Assembly (NCBI GenBank): GCA_947367285.1
Contig: CANBDB010000059.1
Span: 1-9,101, forward strand
Reading direction: 5' to 3'
Source: an uncultured Clostridia bacterium
GTDB taxonomy: Bacteria > Bacillota > Clostridia > Oscillospirales > CAG-272
DNA: 9,101 bases
Of this stretch, positions 1-6,313 are shown piece by piece. Under the pieces are notes generated by a model that saw only the letters and a list, made by a program, of their open reading frames with translations, did not search any database and had not been told where the DNA came from. The position numbers and the translations under genes are program-made. Within the stretch, counting starts at the first letter, position 1. The number at the start of each line of letters is the position of its first letter.

Positions 1-23
1 ATAATAATCAACGCGTCAAGCAT

Positions 24-100
24 GTGCCTTTAGCTCAGCTGGATAGAGCAACTGCCTTCTAAGCAGTAGGTCGGGGGTTCGAGTCCCTCAAGGCACGCCA
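24..100 (+). tRNA. tRNA-Arg (anticodon TCT)
   Basis: A complete cloverleaf can be drawn by eye. The acceptor stem GTGCCTT (24-30) pairs fully with AAGGCAC (90-96). The D stem is GCTC/GAGC, the anticodon stem ACTGC/GCAGT, and the T stem GGGGG/CCCTC has one G-T pair around the loop TTCGAGT. The seven-base anticodon loop CTTCTAA places TCT at 58-60, which reads AGA and, by wobble, AGG. The discriminator base is G97 and the CCA end is encoded (98-100). It lies 7 bases upstream of the tRNA-His gene on the same strand, so the two are probably cut from one transcript. Only 23 bases precede it, so its promoter or any upstream tRNA lies outside the window. Confidence 0.97.
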
Positions 101-107
101 TTTGTAT

Positions 108-185
108 GGTGGGATTAGCTAAGCTGGTTATAGCGCCAGGTTGTGGCCCTGGAGGCCGTGGGTTCGAATCCCATCACTCACCCCA
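108..185 (+). tRNA. tRNA-His (anticodon GTG), imperfect acceptor stem
   Basis: The anticodon stem CCAGG/CCTGG encloses the loop TTGTGGC, giving anticodon GTG (143-145). The D stem is GCTA/TAGC and the T stem GTGGG/CCCAT with loop TTCGAAT. The base before the usual 5' end is G108, opposite discriminator C182, which matches the extra G-1:C73 pair that identifies histidine tRNA. CCA is encoded at 183-185. The acceptor stem is odd: GTGGGAT (109-115) against CACTCAC (175-181) pairs at the outer five positions (one G-T), but the two inner ones are A-A and T-C. The gene may still work, since the identity elements are intact, or it may be a diverged copy. The TGG-rich T arm is otherwise canonical. 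Confidence 0.93.
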
Positions 186-187
186 TG

Positions 188-220
188 AAAATCCTCGATT
201 TTTTTCGAGGATTTTTTCTT
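188..220 (+). terminator. Rho-independent terminator of the tRNA pair
   Basis: An 11-base inverted repeat (188-198 with 205-215, core ATCCTCGA/TCGAGGAT) closes a loop of six T and runs into TTTTTTCTTT. It starts 3 bases after the CCA of tRNA-His, so it most likely ends the tRNA transcript. Confidence 0.85.
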
Positions 221-233
221 TATATATGTATGT

Positions 234-267
234 AAAAAAACAAGCACCGTGCGGTGCTTGTTTTTTT
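234..267. terminator. Bidirectional terminator between the tRNAs and prfC
   Basis: CAAGCACC (241-248) pairs with GGTGCTTG (253-260) around the loop GTGC. The stem is flanked by seven A on the left and seven T on the right, so it can act on either strand. On the minus strand it follows the prfC stop directly; on the plus strand it backs up the tRNA terminator just before it. Confidence 0.85.
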
Positions 268-270
268 ATT

Positions 271-1863
271 TTATCCCTCGTGAAATTCTTTAAGAACGAG
301 ATCTTTATTCTTTTCAAGTGCCCAACGGATACTCCATTCTCTCGGGAAGATGAGAAGATTATTTCCGCGGTAGTCCTGAACCCATTTGGTATCGGTGTCA
401 AGTGTGAGCTTGGTAGGATCTATCTTTTCATTTTCTATCCAACGTATATACTGCTGAGGCATGGGGCGGCGAATGATATCCACTCCGTACTCGTGCTTCA
501 AGCGGTATTCAAGCACCTCAAATTGAAGCACGCCGACAACGCCGACGATAACTCGCTCCATACCTGAGTTTGGCTCGAAGAACATCTGAATAGCACCCTC
601 TTGTGCGATCTGGTTCATACCCTTGGCAAACTGCTTACGCTTCATAGAATCCTTCTGCTCAACGATTGCAAAATGCTCGGGAGCGAAGGTAGGGATTCTT
701 TCAAACGTAAATTTGAGCGTGGGGTCGCAAACGGTGTCACCAATCGAGAAAATGCCCGGATCAAATACACCGATAATGTCGCCCGCATATGCACAGTCAA
801 CTATTTCTCTCTCCTGCGCCATCATTTGCTGTGGCTGGGAAAGCTTTGCAACTTTATTGTTTTGAACGTGGAGATATTCTTTATTTCTCTCAAATTTGCC
901 CGAGCAAATTCGCATAAATGCGATTCTATCGCGGTGGGCTTTATTCATATTAGCCTGAATTTTGAAAACGAAGGCGGAGAATTTTTCATCAAAGGGGTCG
1001 ATAACCTGCTCCCCTGCTTTACGGGGCAACGGAGATGTAGTCATCTCAAGGAAGCTCTTGAGGAAGGGTTCTACACCAAAGTTATTAAGAGCCGAGCCGA
1101 AGAAAACGGGTGAAAGCTTGCCGTGGCGCACCTTTTCAAGATCAAATTCATAGCTTGCAACGTCGAGAAGCTCAATTTGATCAACGAGCGCGCGTCTATC
1201 GTACTCGCCAATAAGAGAATCCATTTTTTCAACGTCGGTAATATCACAGGAAATACCCTCAATTCTATTTCGTCCGCTATGAAACTCATCAAATGCGAGA
1301 ATGGAACGTCTTTCACGGTCAAATACACCCTTGAAATTCACTCCGCAGCCGATGGGCCAGTTCATAGGATAAGTTCCGATACCAAACTCTCTTTCAAGCT
1401 CGTCAAGAAGATCAAAGGGATCACGCGCCTCACGGTCGAGCTTGTTTATAAAGGTGAAAATAGGAATATCACGCATAGCGCATACCTTAAAGAGCTTTCT
1501 TGTCTGGGGCTCGATACCCTTAGCGGCGTCGATTACCATTACCGCGCTGTCGGCAGCCATAAGCGTTCTATATGTGTCCTCGGAGAAGTCCTGGTGTCCG
1601 GGTGTGTCAAGAATATTGATGCAATAATCGTCATATTCAAACTGCATTACGGACGAGGTGATGGAGATACCTCTCTGCTTTTCAAGATCCATCCAGTCAC
1701 TCGTTGCGTGGCGGTCACTCGCCTTGCCCTTTACAGTACCTGCGGACTGAATTGCGCCTCCGTAGAGCAAGAATTTCTCGGTGAGAGTGGTCTTACCTGC
1801 GTCAGGGTGGGAGATTATCGCAAACGTTCTTCTTCTTTTTATTTCTCTTGTTAAATCTGCCAT
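271..1863 (-). CDS. prfC: Peptide chain release factor 3 (RF3)
   Basis: This cytoplasmic translational GTPase of the EF-G/RF3 class recycles release factors RF1 and RF2 from the ribosome after the peptide is freed. All G motifs are visible: G1 SHPDAGKTT (residues 18-26), switch I region ending RGISITSS (64-71), G3 DTPGHQDF (86-93), G4 NKLD (140-143) and G5 FFGSAL (254-259). The rest covers domain 2 and the RF3 C-terminal domain. The length, 530 residues, is close to the E. coli protein (529). The ATG start is preceded by AGAGGAA at suitable spacing. It appears to be a single-gene unit: a promoter lies just upstream and a bidirectional hairpin follows the stop. The SHPDAGKTT loop and the CEKQRG-like stretch separate it from EF-G and TypA. 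I see nothing broken. Confidence 0.97.
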   Translation of the reverse strand: MADLTREIKRRRTFAIISHPDAGKTTLTEKFLLYGGAIQSAGTVKGKASDRHATSDWMDLEKQRGISITSSVMQFEYDDYCINILDTPGHQDFSEDTYRTLMAADSAVMVIDAAKGIEPQTRKLFKVCAMRDIPIFTFINKLDREARDPFDLLDELEREFGIGTYPMNWPIGCGVNFKGVFDRERRSILAFDEFHSGRNRIEGISCDITDVEKMDSLIGEYDRRALVDQIELLDVASYEFDLEKVRHGKLSPVFFGSALNNFGVEPFLKSFLEMTTSPLPRKAGEQVIDPFDEKFSAFVFKIQANMNKAHRDRIAFMRICSGKFERNKEYLHVQNNKVAKLSQPQQMMAQEREIVDCAYAGDIIGVFDPGIFSIGDTVCDPTLKFTFERIPTFAPEHFAIVEQKDSMKRKQFAKGMNQIAQEGAIQMFFEPNSGMERVIVGVVGVLQFEVLEYRLKHEYGVDIIRRPMPQQYIRWIENEKIDPTKLTLDTDTKWVQDYRGNNLLIFPREWSIRWALEKNKDLVLKEFHEG

Positions 1864-1888
1864 TTTATTTCCTCTTTTAATAAAATCT

Positions 1889-1905
1889 AAATGTTCACAA
1901 CATTT
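1889..1905. promoter_or_regulatory. Perfect 7-base inverted repeat at the prfC start point
   Basis: AAATGTT and AACATTT are exact reverse complements separated by CAC. The repeat begins 3 bases downstream of the predicted prfC -10 and covers the expected +1, where a repressor would block initiation. In the RNA it could also form a small AU-rich hairpin. No known operator family is recognised with confidence. Confidence 0.4.
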
Positions 1906-1907
1906 CT

Positions 1908-1936
1908 ATTTTACTATATTTTGACACATTTTTCAA
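1908..1936 (-). promoter_or_regulatory. Predicted sigma-A promoter of prfC
   Basis: On the minus strand TTGAAA (1931-1936, 5 of 6 matches to consensus) is followed after exactly 17 bases by TAAAAT (1908-1913, 5 of 6). Transcription would start near 1901, giving a leader of about 40 bases to the prfC ATG. The terminator of the upstream unit ends just before it, which supports an independent start. Confidence 0.7.
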
Positions 1937-1956
1937 TATGTTTATCAAAAATTATT

Positions 1957-1989
1957 AAAAAAAGAAAAGCGGACGGTCAAAGACCGCCC
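1957..1989 (-). terminator. Terminator of the adhE-kinase unit
   Basis: On the minus strand GGGCGGTC (1982-1989) pairs with GACCGTCC (1971-1978), eight pairs with one G-U, around a three-base loop. It is followed by CGCTTTTCTTTTTTT. It begins 15 bases after the kinase stop codon and separates that unit from prfC. Confidence 0.85.
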
Positions 1990-2004
1990 ATTTTTCATAG
2001 TTTT

Positions 2005-2745
2005 CTATTCGTAATCAACAACGTCAGCCCATTTAAGAAGGAACTCACGCTCTTCCTCATTACCCTTTACGGATTGAGATGCCGCAACAATGGGCATCCA
2101 CTTTTGAACGTACTGCTTTGCAGTATCGCTCTTTCTGCAGAATGTGGTAAGGTACTTCTCTGCTCCCTCCTCGTCGCCGTTAAGACAGAACAAAAGGTAG
2201 GTGCGCGCTACGTCCGCGGATGCATTACCCTGTGTCGCATGGGACCAGTCGAGGATATACGCTGTACCGTCCTCAGTGATGATGATGTTTGAGGGGTTGA
2301 AGTCGCCGTGGCATACTTTATTGTGCTTGGGCATGCCCTCAAGTCTTGTATGAAGCTCATAACGTGTAGTCGCGTCAAGAGTGGAAAGAGATATTTTTCT
2401 ATTCATCTTGTCCTTGAGCTTGGTGAGAAGCGGAGATTTCTTGCTGTGGACTTCCATTTGAACGTCAACGAGAAGCTCGATGTACTCGTCCTTCTTCTCA
2501 GGGTTCTCTTCCATGAGCTGTGCAAGTGTTTTGCCCTCGATATACTCGTTGACAATCGCCCATTTGCCATCAATCATATTTACTCCGAGGAGCTTCGGGA
2601 TATTGAGTCCTGTTTCCTCGATTCTAGCTTGGTTGAGTGCCTCGTTAAGCACGTCCGCCTTGGAATATTCTTTATCAAACACCTTAACGGTCTTATCGCC
2701 GTCACGGTATATTGTTTTATGCTTTCTTTGTGCAATAACTGTCAT
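2005..2745 (-). CDS. APH/choline-kinase-fold small-molecule kinase, substrate unknown
   Basis: The protein has the aminoglycoside phosphotransferase (APH) fold shared with choline, fructosamine and homoserine kinases. Visible landmarks are a possible ATP-binding lysine in KTVKVF (K21), a conserved Glu helix near E35, the hinge-like segment NEYIEGKTL (66-74), the catalytic loop HGDFNPSN (146-153; base D148, metal ligand N153) and the metal-binding ILDWSHA with D166. At 246 residues it is at the short end for the family. No signal peptide or membrane segment is seen, so it should be cytoplasmic. Its Shine-Dalgarno AAGGAG overlaps the adhE stop codon and the two genes are 12 bases apart, so co-transcription is very likely. 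The substrate cannot be told; antibiotic resistance should not be assumed, because many chromosomal members act on metabolites. Confidence 0.85.
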   Translation of the reverse strand: MTVIAQRKHKTIYRDGDKTVKVFDKEYSKADVLNEALNQARIEETGLNIPKLLGVNMIDGKWAIVNEYIEGKTLAQLMEENPEKKDEYIELLVDVQMEVHSKKSPLLTKLKDKMNRKISLSTLDATTRYELHTRLEGMPKHNKVCHGDFNPSNIIITEDGTAYILDWSHATQGNASADVARTYLLFCLNGDEEGAEKYLTTFCRKSDTAKQYVQKWMPIVAASQSVKGNEEEREFLLKWADVVDYE

Positions 2746-2752
2746 ATTCTTT

Positions 2753-2760
2753 CTCCTTTA
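2753..2760 (-). promoter_or_regulatory. Ribosome binding site overlapping the adhE stop
   Basis: TAAAGGAG on the minus strand contains both the adhE stop TAA (2758-2760) and a strong Shine-Dalgarno AAGGAG, 7 bases before the kinase ATG. Ribosomes ending on adhE would sit over this site, which suggests translational coupling. Confidence 0.8.
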
Positions 2761-5397
2761 CACAGTTTTGGGCATCTCTTTTTCGGTGAAATGCTTGCCG
2801 TAGTATGCGTTAAGATACATTTCCTTGATCTCACTCATAAGAGGATATCTGGGGTTGGCACCGGTGCACTGATCGTCAAATGCCTGCTCTACCATATCGT
2901 CAAGACGAGCGAGGAAGTCGTTTTCATCAACTCCGTAGTCCTTGATTGTTTCCTTAATCCCAACGCGAGCCTTGAGCTCGTTGATCTTAGCGATAAGGCC
3001 TTCAAGCTTTTCTTCATTAGTCTCACCCTTAACTCCGAGATAATCGGCAATTTCCGCATATCTTGCGAGAGTATGGGGGTGATCGTACTGTGAGAAGGTA
3101 CCCATCTTTACGGGTGCTTCAGCCGCATTGAAGCGGATAACCTCTTCTATCATAAGAGCATTTGCAACACCGTGAGGAAGGTGATGGAACGCACCAAGCT
3201 TATGCGCCATGGAGTGACAAATGCCAAGGAATGCATTTGCAAATGCCATACCTGCCATAGTAGCCGCATTAGCCATCTTTTCACGAGCCACAACGTCATG
3301 CTGACCGTTGTCGTATGCTCTGGGGAGATACTCAAATATTACCTTAAGCGCCTGAAGCGCAAGACCGTCCGTGTAGTCGGTTGCGAGCATTGCCGCATAC
3401 GCCTCAATTGCGTGTGTCACCGCGTCGATACCTGATGCCGCTGTAAGACCCTTGGGTGCGGACATATGGAAATCAGTATCAATTATTGCCATATTGGGAA
3501 GAAGCTCGTAGTCGGCGAGGGGATATTTTACACCCGTCTTTTCGTCAGTAATAACTGCGAAGGGTGTTACCTCGGAGCCCGTACCTGCGGATGTGGGAAT
3601 TGCGATAAAGTATGCCTTTTCTCCCATCTTGGGGAATGTGTAAACTCTCTTGCGGATATCGATAAAGCGCATTGCCATATCCATAAAGTCCGCTTCGGGA
3701 TGCTCGTAAAGCACCCACATGATTTTAGCCGCGTCCATGGCTGAGCCACCACCGAGCGCGATAATTGTATCGGGCTGGAAGGCTCTCATTTGTGCCGCGC
3801 CCTCAGTTGCATTTGCAAGTGTGGGGTCGGGTTGAACGTTAAAGAACGTAGCGTGCTGGATACCCATCTGATCAAGCTTATCGGTAATGGGCTTTGTGTA
3901 GCCGTTTTGATAAAGGAATGTATCAGTAACGATAAATGCCTTTTTTGCGCCTCTTACGGTCTTAAGCTCGTCGAGTGCTACGGGAAGGCAGCCCTTCTTT
4001 ATATAAATCTTTTCAGGTGTTCTGAACCAAAGCATATTCTCTCTCCTCTTTGCCACAGTTTTGATGTTGAGTAGGTGCTTAACGCCTACGTTTTCGGATA
4101 CGCTGTTACCGCCCCAAGAGCCGCAACCAAGTGTGAGCGAGGGTGCGAGCTTGAAGTTGTAAAGGTCGCCAATACCACCGTGGGATGAGGGTGTGTTAAG
4201 AAGAATACGACAAGTTTTCATCTTTGCAGCAAAGAGTGCGAGCTTTTCGCCCTCGGTTACCTCGTTGAGATATACGGAGGATGTATGACCGTAGCCGCCG
4301 TCCGCAACGAGATGCTCTGCTTTGCTTACTGCTTCTTCAAATGTAGAAGCTCTATACATTGCGAGAACGGGAGAAAGCTTTTCGTGTGCAAATTCCTCGG
4401 AAAGCTCAACGCTCTCAACCTCACCAATGAGGATTTTTGTTGCAACGGGTACTTCAACTCCGGAGAGAGCCGCAATCTTGTGCGCGCTCTGACCAACGAT
4501 CTTTGCGTTAAGAGCGCCGTTGATAATAATGGTCTTACGAACCTTTTCAGTTTCGTCAGCATTAAGGAAATAGCATCCGCGTCTAGCAAATTCGCTCTTA
4601 ACCTCGTCATAAATGCTATCAAGCACGATTACGGACTGCTCGGAAGCACAAATCATACCGTTGTCAAAGGTCTTGGAGTGAATGATTGAGTTAACTGCAA
4701 GGAGAATATCCGCGCTATCGTCGATAATTGCAGGGGTATTACCTGCGCCAACGCCCAACGCGGGCTTGCCGCTTGAATAAGCCGCCTTTACCATGCCGGG
4801 ACCACCTGTTGCAAGGATGATGTCCGCTTCCTTCATTACAGTGTTGGTAAGCTCAAGGGAGGGTACGTCAATCCAGTCGATAATGCCCTCGGGCGCACCC
4901 GCCTCAACTGCCGCCTCAAGAACGAGCTTAGCTGCAGCGATTGTTGAGAGCTTTGCCTTGGGGTGGGGGCTGATAATAATTGCATTTCTTGTTTTAAGAG
5001 CCAAAAGGCACTTGAAAATTGCCGTGGAGGTGGGGTTGGTTGTGGGAATTACCGCCGCAATAACACCAATGGGCTCGGCAATCTTTTGAATACCGTATGC
5101 CTCGTCCTCTTCGATAACGCCACAGGTCTTTGTATCCTTGTATGCGTTGTAGATATATTCAGCGGCATAGTGGTTTTTGATAACCTTATCCTCAACTATG
5201 CCCATTCCTGTTTCTTCAACTGCGAGCTTTGCAAGTGAAATTCTCGCCTTATCCGCAGCGGATGCTGCCGCGAGGAAAATTTTATCCACCTGTTCCTGTG
5301 TGTAGGTGGCAAATACTCTTTGCGCTTCTCTCGTAACGGAAAACGCTTCGTTCAATGTTTGAACACTGTCAACTGTAGTGTAGATCTTCTCTTTCAT
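2758..5397 (-). CDS. adhE: Bifunctional acetaldehyde-CoA / alcohol dehydrogenase
   Basis: AdhE converts acetyl-CoA to acetaldehyde and then ethanol, reoxidising two NADH during fermentation; in known cases it forms cytoplasmic filaments (spirosomes). Residues 1-445 are the aldehyde dehydrogenase half, with the cofactor region TGGPGMVKAAY (197-207) and catalytic Cys250 in DNGMICASEQ. After the linker, the iron-dependent alcohol dehydrogenase half carries the nucleotide motif ALGGGSAMDAAK (547-558) and iron ligands D658, H662, H728 and H742, with the same spacing as E. coli AdhE. At 879 residues it is full length and intact. I chose the ATG at 5395-5397 because AAAGGAG (5406-5412) lies 8 bases upstream; an adjacent in-frame TTG at 5398-5400 is only 5 bases away. 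Rex-type boxes overlap its promoter. A kinase gene follows 12 bases after the stop. Confidence 0.97.
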   Translation of the reverse strand: MKEKIYTTVDSVQTLNEAFSVTREAQRVFATYTQEQVDKIFLAAASAADKARISLAKLAVEETGMGIVEDKVIKNHYAAEYIYNAYKDTKTCGVIEEDEAYGIQKIAEPIGVIAAVIPTTNPTSTAIFKCLLALKTRNAIIISPHPKAKLSTIAAAKLVLEAAVEAGAPEGIIDWIDVPSLELTNTVMKEADIILATGGPGMVKAAYSSGKPALGVGAGNTPAIIDDSADILLAVNSIIHSKTFDNGMICASEQSVIVLDSIYDEVKSEFARRGCYFLNADETEKVRKTIIINGALNAKIVGQSAHKIAALSGVEVPVATKILIGEVESVELSEEFAHEKLSPVLAMYRASTFEEAVSKAEHLVADGGYGHTSSVYLNEVTEGEKLALFAAKMKTCRILLNTPSSHGGIGDLYNFKLAPSLTLGCGSWGGNSVSENVGVKHLLNIKTVAKRRENMLWFRTPEKIYIKKGCLPVALDELKTVRGAKKAFIVTDTFLYQNGYTKPITDKLDQMGIQHATFFNVQPDPTLANATEGAAQMRAFQPDTIIALGGGSAMDAAKIMWVLYEHPEADFMDMAMRFIDIRKRVYTFPKMGEKAYFIAIPTSAGTGSEVTPFAVITDEKTGVKYPLADYELLPNMAIIDTDFHMSAPKGLTAASGIDAVTHAIEAYAAMLATDYTDGLALQALKVIFEYLPRAYDNGQHDVVAREKMANAATMAGMAFANAFLGICHSMAHKLGAFHHLPHGVANALMIEEVIRFNAAEAPVKMGTFSQYDHPHTLARYAEIADYLGVKGETNEEKLEGLIAKINELKARVGIKETIKDYGVDENDFLARLDDMVEQAFDDQCTGANPRYPLMSEIKEMYLNAYYGKHFTEKEMPKTV

Positions 5398-5492
5398 CAA
5401 TAAATCTCCTTTGGGTTTGCTTCTTTATATAGAATATAATTAATGTCTATTTTATCCGCTTCTTACACTTGTGCGCGTGGTTATCGCGAACT

Positions 5493-5510
5493 TTGTTAAA
5501 AGTTTAACAC
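5493..5510. promoter_or_regulatory. Rex-type operator, promoter-proximal (box 1)
   Basis: TTGTTAA-AAGT-TTAACAC matches the Rex consensus TTGTTAA-N4-TTAACAA at 13 of 14 defined positions. Rex is the NADH-sensing repressor that controls adhE in many Clostridia. The box covers the predicted adhE -10 (5501-5506), so binding would exclude RNA polymerase. No rex gene is in the window; the regulator is inferred. Confidence 0.8.
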
Positions 5511-5529
5511 AAAATGAGAAAAAAGTCAA
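5501..5529 (-). promoter_or_regulatory. Predicted adhE promoter
   Basis: On the minus strand TTGACT (5524-5529, 5 of 6) is followed after exactly 17 bases by TAAACT (5501-5506, 4 of 6). Transcription would start near 5494 and leave an untranslated leader of almost 100 bases before the ATG. The weaker -10 lies within Rex box 1. Confidence 0.6.
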
Positions 5530-5546
5530 TAGTTAATGCACTAACT

Positions 5547-5564
5547 TTGTTAAAAATATATCAA
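5547..5564. promoter_or_regulatory. Second Rex-like operator upstream of adhE (box 2)
   Basis: TTGTTAA-AAAT-ATATCAA has one perfect half-site and a second with 5 of 7 matches (12 of 14 overall). It is 54 bases upstream of box 1, about five helical turns, and the 13 bases AACTTTGTTAAAA are repeated exactly at 5489-5501 and 5543-5555. It lies just upstream of the -35, as an auxiliary operator might. Confidence 0.55.
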
Positions 5565-5635
5565 TTTCGGCGCAATTATTATATTTATATAACTTTAATA
5601 ATAGTTTTTTGTGCATTTTAACATGGTTTTTACAT

Positions 5636-5665
5636 CAAAAAAAGGCAGGTTTTACCCTGCCTTTT
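5636..5665 (-). terminator. Terminator of the P-loop kinase gene
   Basis: AAAAGGCAGG (5640-5649) and CCTGCCTTTT (5656-5665) form a ten-pair stem with a six-base loop. On the minus strand it runs into TTTTTTTGATG. It starts 5 bases after the kinase stop codon and isolates adhE from upstream transcription. Confidence 0.85.
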
Positions 5666-5669
5666 GGTT

Positions 5670-6206
5670 TTATAGGTTAAATTTCTCTTTTATCATTTGC
5701 GCCACTACGTCTGGCTCAAGATTTGTGTTGTCGATACGGAGGTAATTTTCAAATGGAATTTCACCCTCGTTGCTGACGAGTCGGTATCGCTCCTCGTTGA
5801 GAAGGCGCTGATTTGACGCCTCGATATCGCGCTTTGAAGCCTTATTCTTAAGGCGGTTCTCGGTCTTATTTCTTTCAAGGCGAACCGCTTGATCGGCAAT
5901 AAGCTCAACGCAATAGACCTCGTCGAATTTTGATGCAACGCTCATCACGTAATCCCAATCACTAGGCATATCGAAAGCCCACATCATAGTGAAGATCATA
6001 CCCTGATAGTCACCCTTGATATATTCGTCAAATACTACCTCTCGCATTTTTTGAATAAGTTCTCCGTTGAAATATCCAAAAACGTCAAGTACGGGCTCAA
6101 TTATCATGTGGTTGTGAAAAAGGCGCAAGTCCGTTATCTTCATAAGCTCCTGCCCCACCGTCATTTTGCCGACAGCACCGCTGCCGACGATCAATACAAG
6201 TTTCAT
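5670..6206 (-). CDS. Small P-loop NTPase, shikimate-kinase-like fold, function unknown
   Basis: A 178-residue single-domain P-loop protein. The N-terminal strand MKLVLIV leads into the Walker A loop GSGAVGKMT (residues 8-16), in which the usual Ser/Thr after GK is Met15 with Thr16 next. FHNHMIIEP (30-38) follows, a likely substrate-binding segment, then the buried strand GMIFTMMWAF (69-78). An Arg/Lys-rich stretch, RLERNKTENR to KRD (109-127), looks like the lid that closes over ATP. The layout suggests a nucleotide or small-molecule kinase, but no substrate is evident. The ATG at 6204-6206 was preferred over the in-frame GTG at 6213-6215 because the AGGTG Shine-Dalgarno (6213-6217) overlaps that GTG and sits 6 bases before the ATG. 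It has its own promoter and terminator, so it is probably a monocistronic unit. Confidence 0.85.
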   Translation of the reverse strand: MKLVLIVGSGAVGKMTVGQELMKITDLRLFHNHMIIEPVLDVFGYFNGELIQKMREVVFDEYIKGDYQGMIFTMMWAFDMPSDWDYVMSVASKFDEVYCVELIADQAVRLERNKTENRLKNKASKRDIEASNQRLLNEERYRLVSNEGEIPFENYLRIDNTNLEPDVVAQMIKEKFNL

Positions 6207-6236
6207 ACACGTCACCTGCCTTTCAGTGTTTAGGTT

Positions 6237-6265
6237 AGTATATCACACCAAAATTACATTGTCAA
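6237..6265 (-). promoter_or_regulatory. Strong predicted promoter of the P-loop kinase gene
   Basis: On the minus strand a perfect -35 TTGACA (6260-6265) is separated by exactly 17 bases from TATACT (6237-6242, 5 of 6). Transcription would start near 6230, about 24 bases before the ATG. It is the best sigma-A match in the window. Confidence 0.8.
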
Positions 6266-6270
6266 CAAGC

Positions 6271-6301
6271 AAAAATCAGAGAGCCGCAGCTCTCTGATTT
6301 T
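6271..6301 (-). terminator. Terminator of alaS
   Basis: AATCAGAGAGC and GCTCTCTGATT form the core of a 13-pair stem (6272-6284 with 6289-6301) closed by a four-base loop, TGCG on the transcribed strand. A run of U follows in the minus-strand RNA. It starts 12 bases after the alaS stop. Confidence 0.88.
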
Positions 6302-6313
6302 AGTTTTATTCAA

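Noticed and set aside
106..567. Plus-strand ORF covering tRNA-His, two terminators and the prfC 3' end
   Set aside because: It runs through a tRNA gene and two terminator hairpins, so it cannot be a normal protein gene.
1123..1854. Long plus-strand ORF of 243 codons opposite prfC
   Set aside because: It is entirely antisense to a clear RF3 gene, its translation resembles no protein family, and no good ribosome binding site is seen. It reflects codon bias on the opposite strand.
2308..3093. Plus-strand ORF of 261 codons opposite the kinase and the adhE 3' end
   Set aside because: It spans two real genes on the other strand and the product is Cys/Leu-rich with no recognisable domain. It is a shadow ORF.
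5398..5400. TTG as the adhE start codon
   Set aside because: It is one codon upstream of an ATG that has better spacing (8 against 5 bases) to the AAAGGAG site.
5460..5500. Riboswitch or other structured RNA in the adhE leader
   Set aside because: Only a short CGCG/CGCG pairing is visible in the roughly 100-base leader, with no terminator or sequestered ribosome binding site, so nothing beyond a plain leader can be supported.
6213..6215. GTG as the start of the P-loop kinase
   Set aside because: It overlaps the only Shine-Dalgarno-like sequence, AGGTG, which correctly serves the ATG at 6204-6206.
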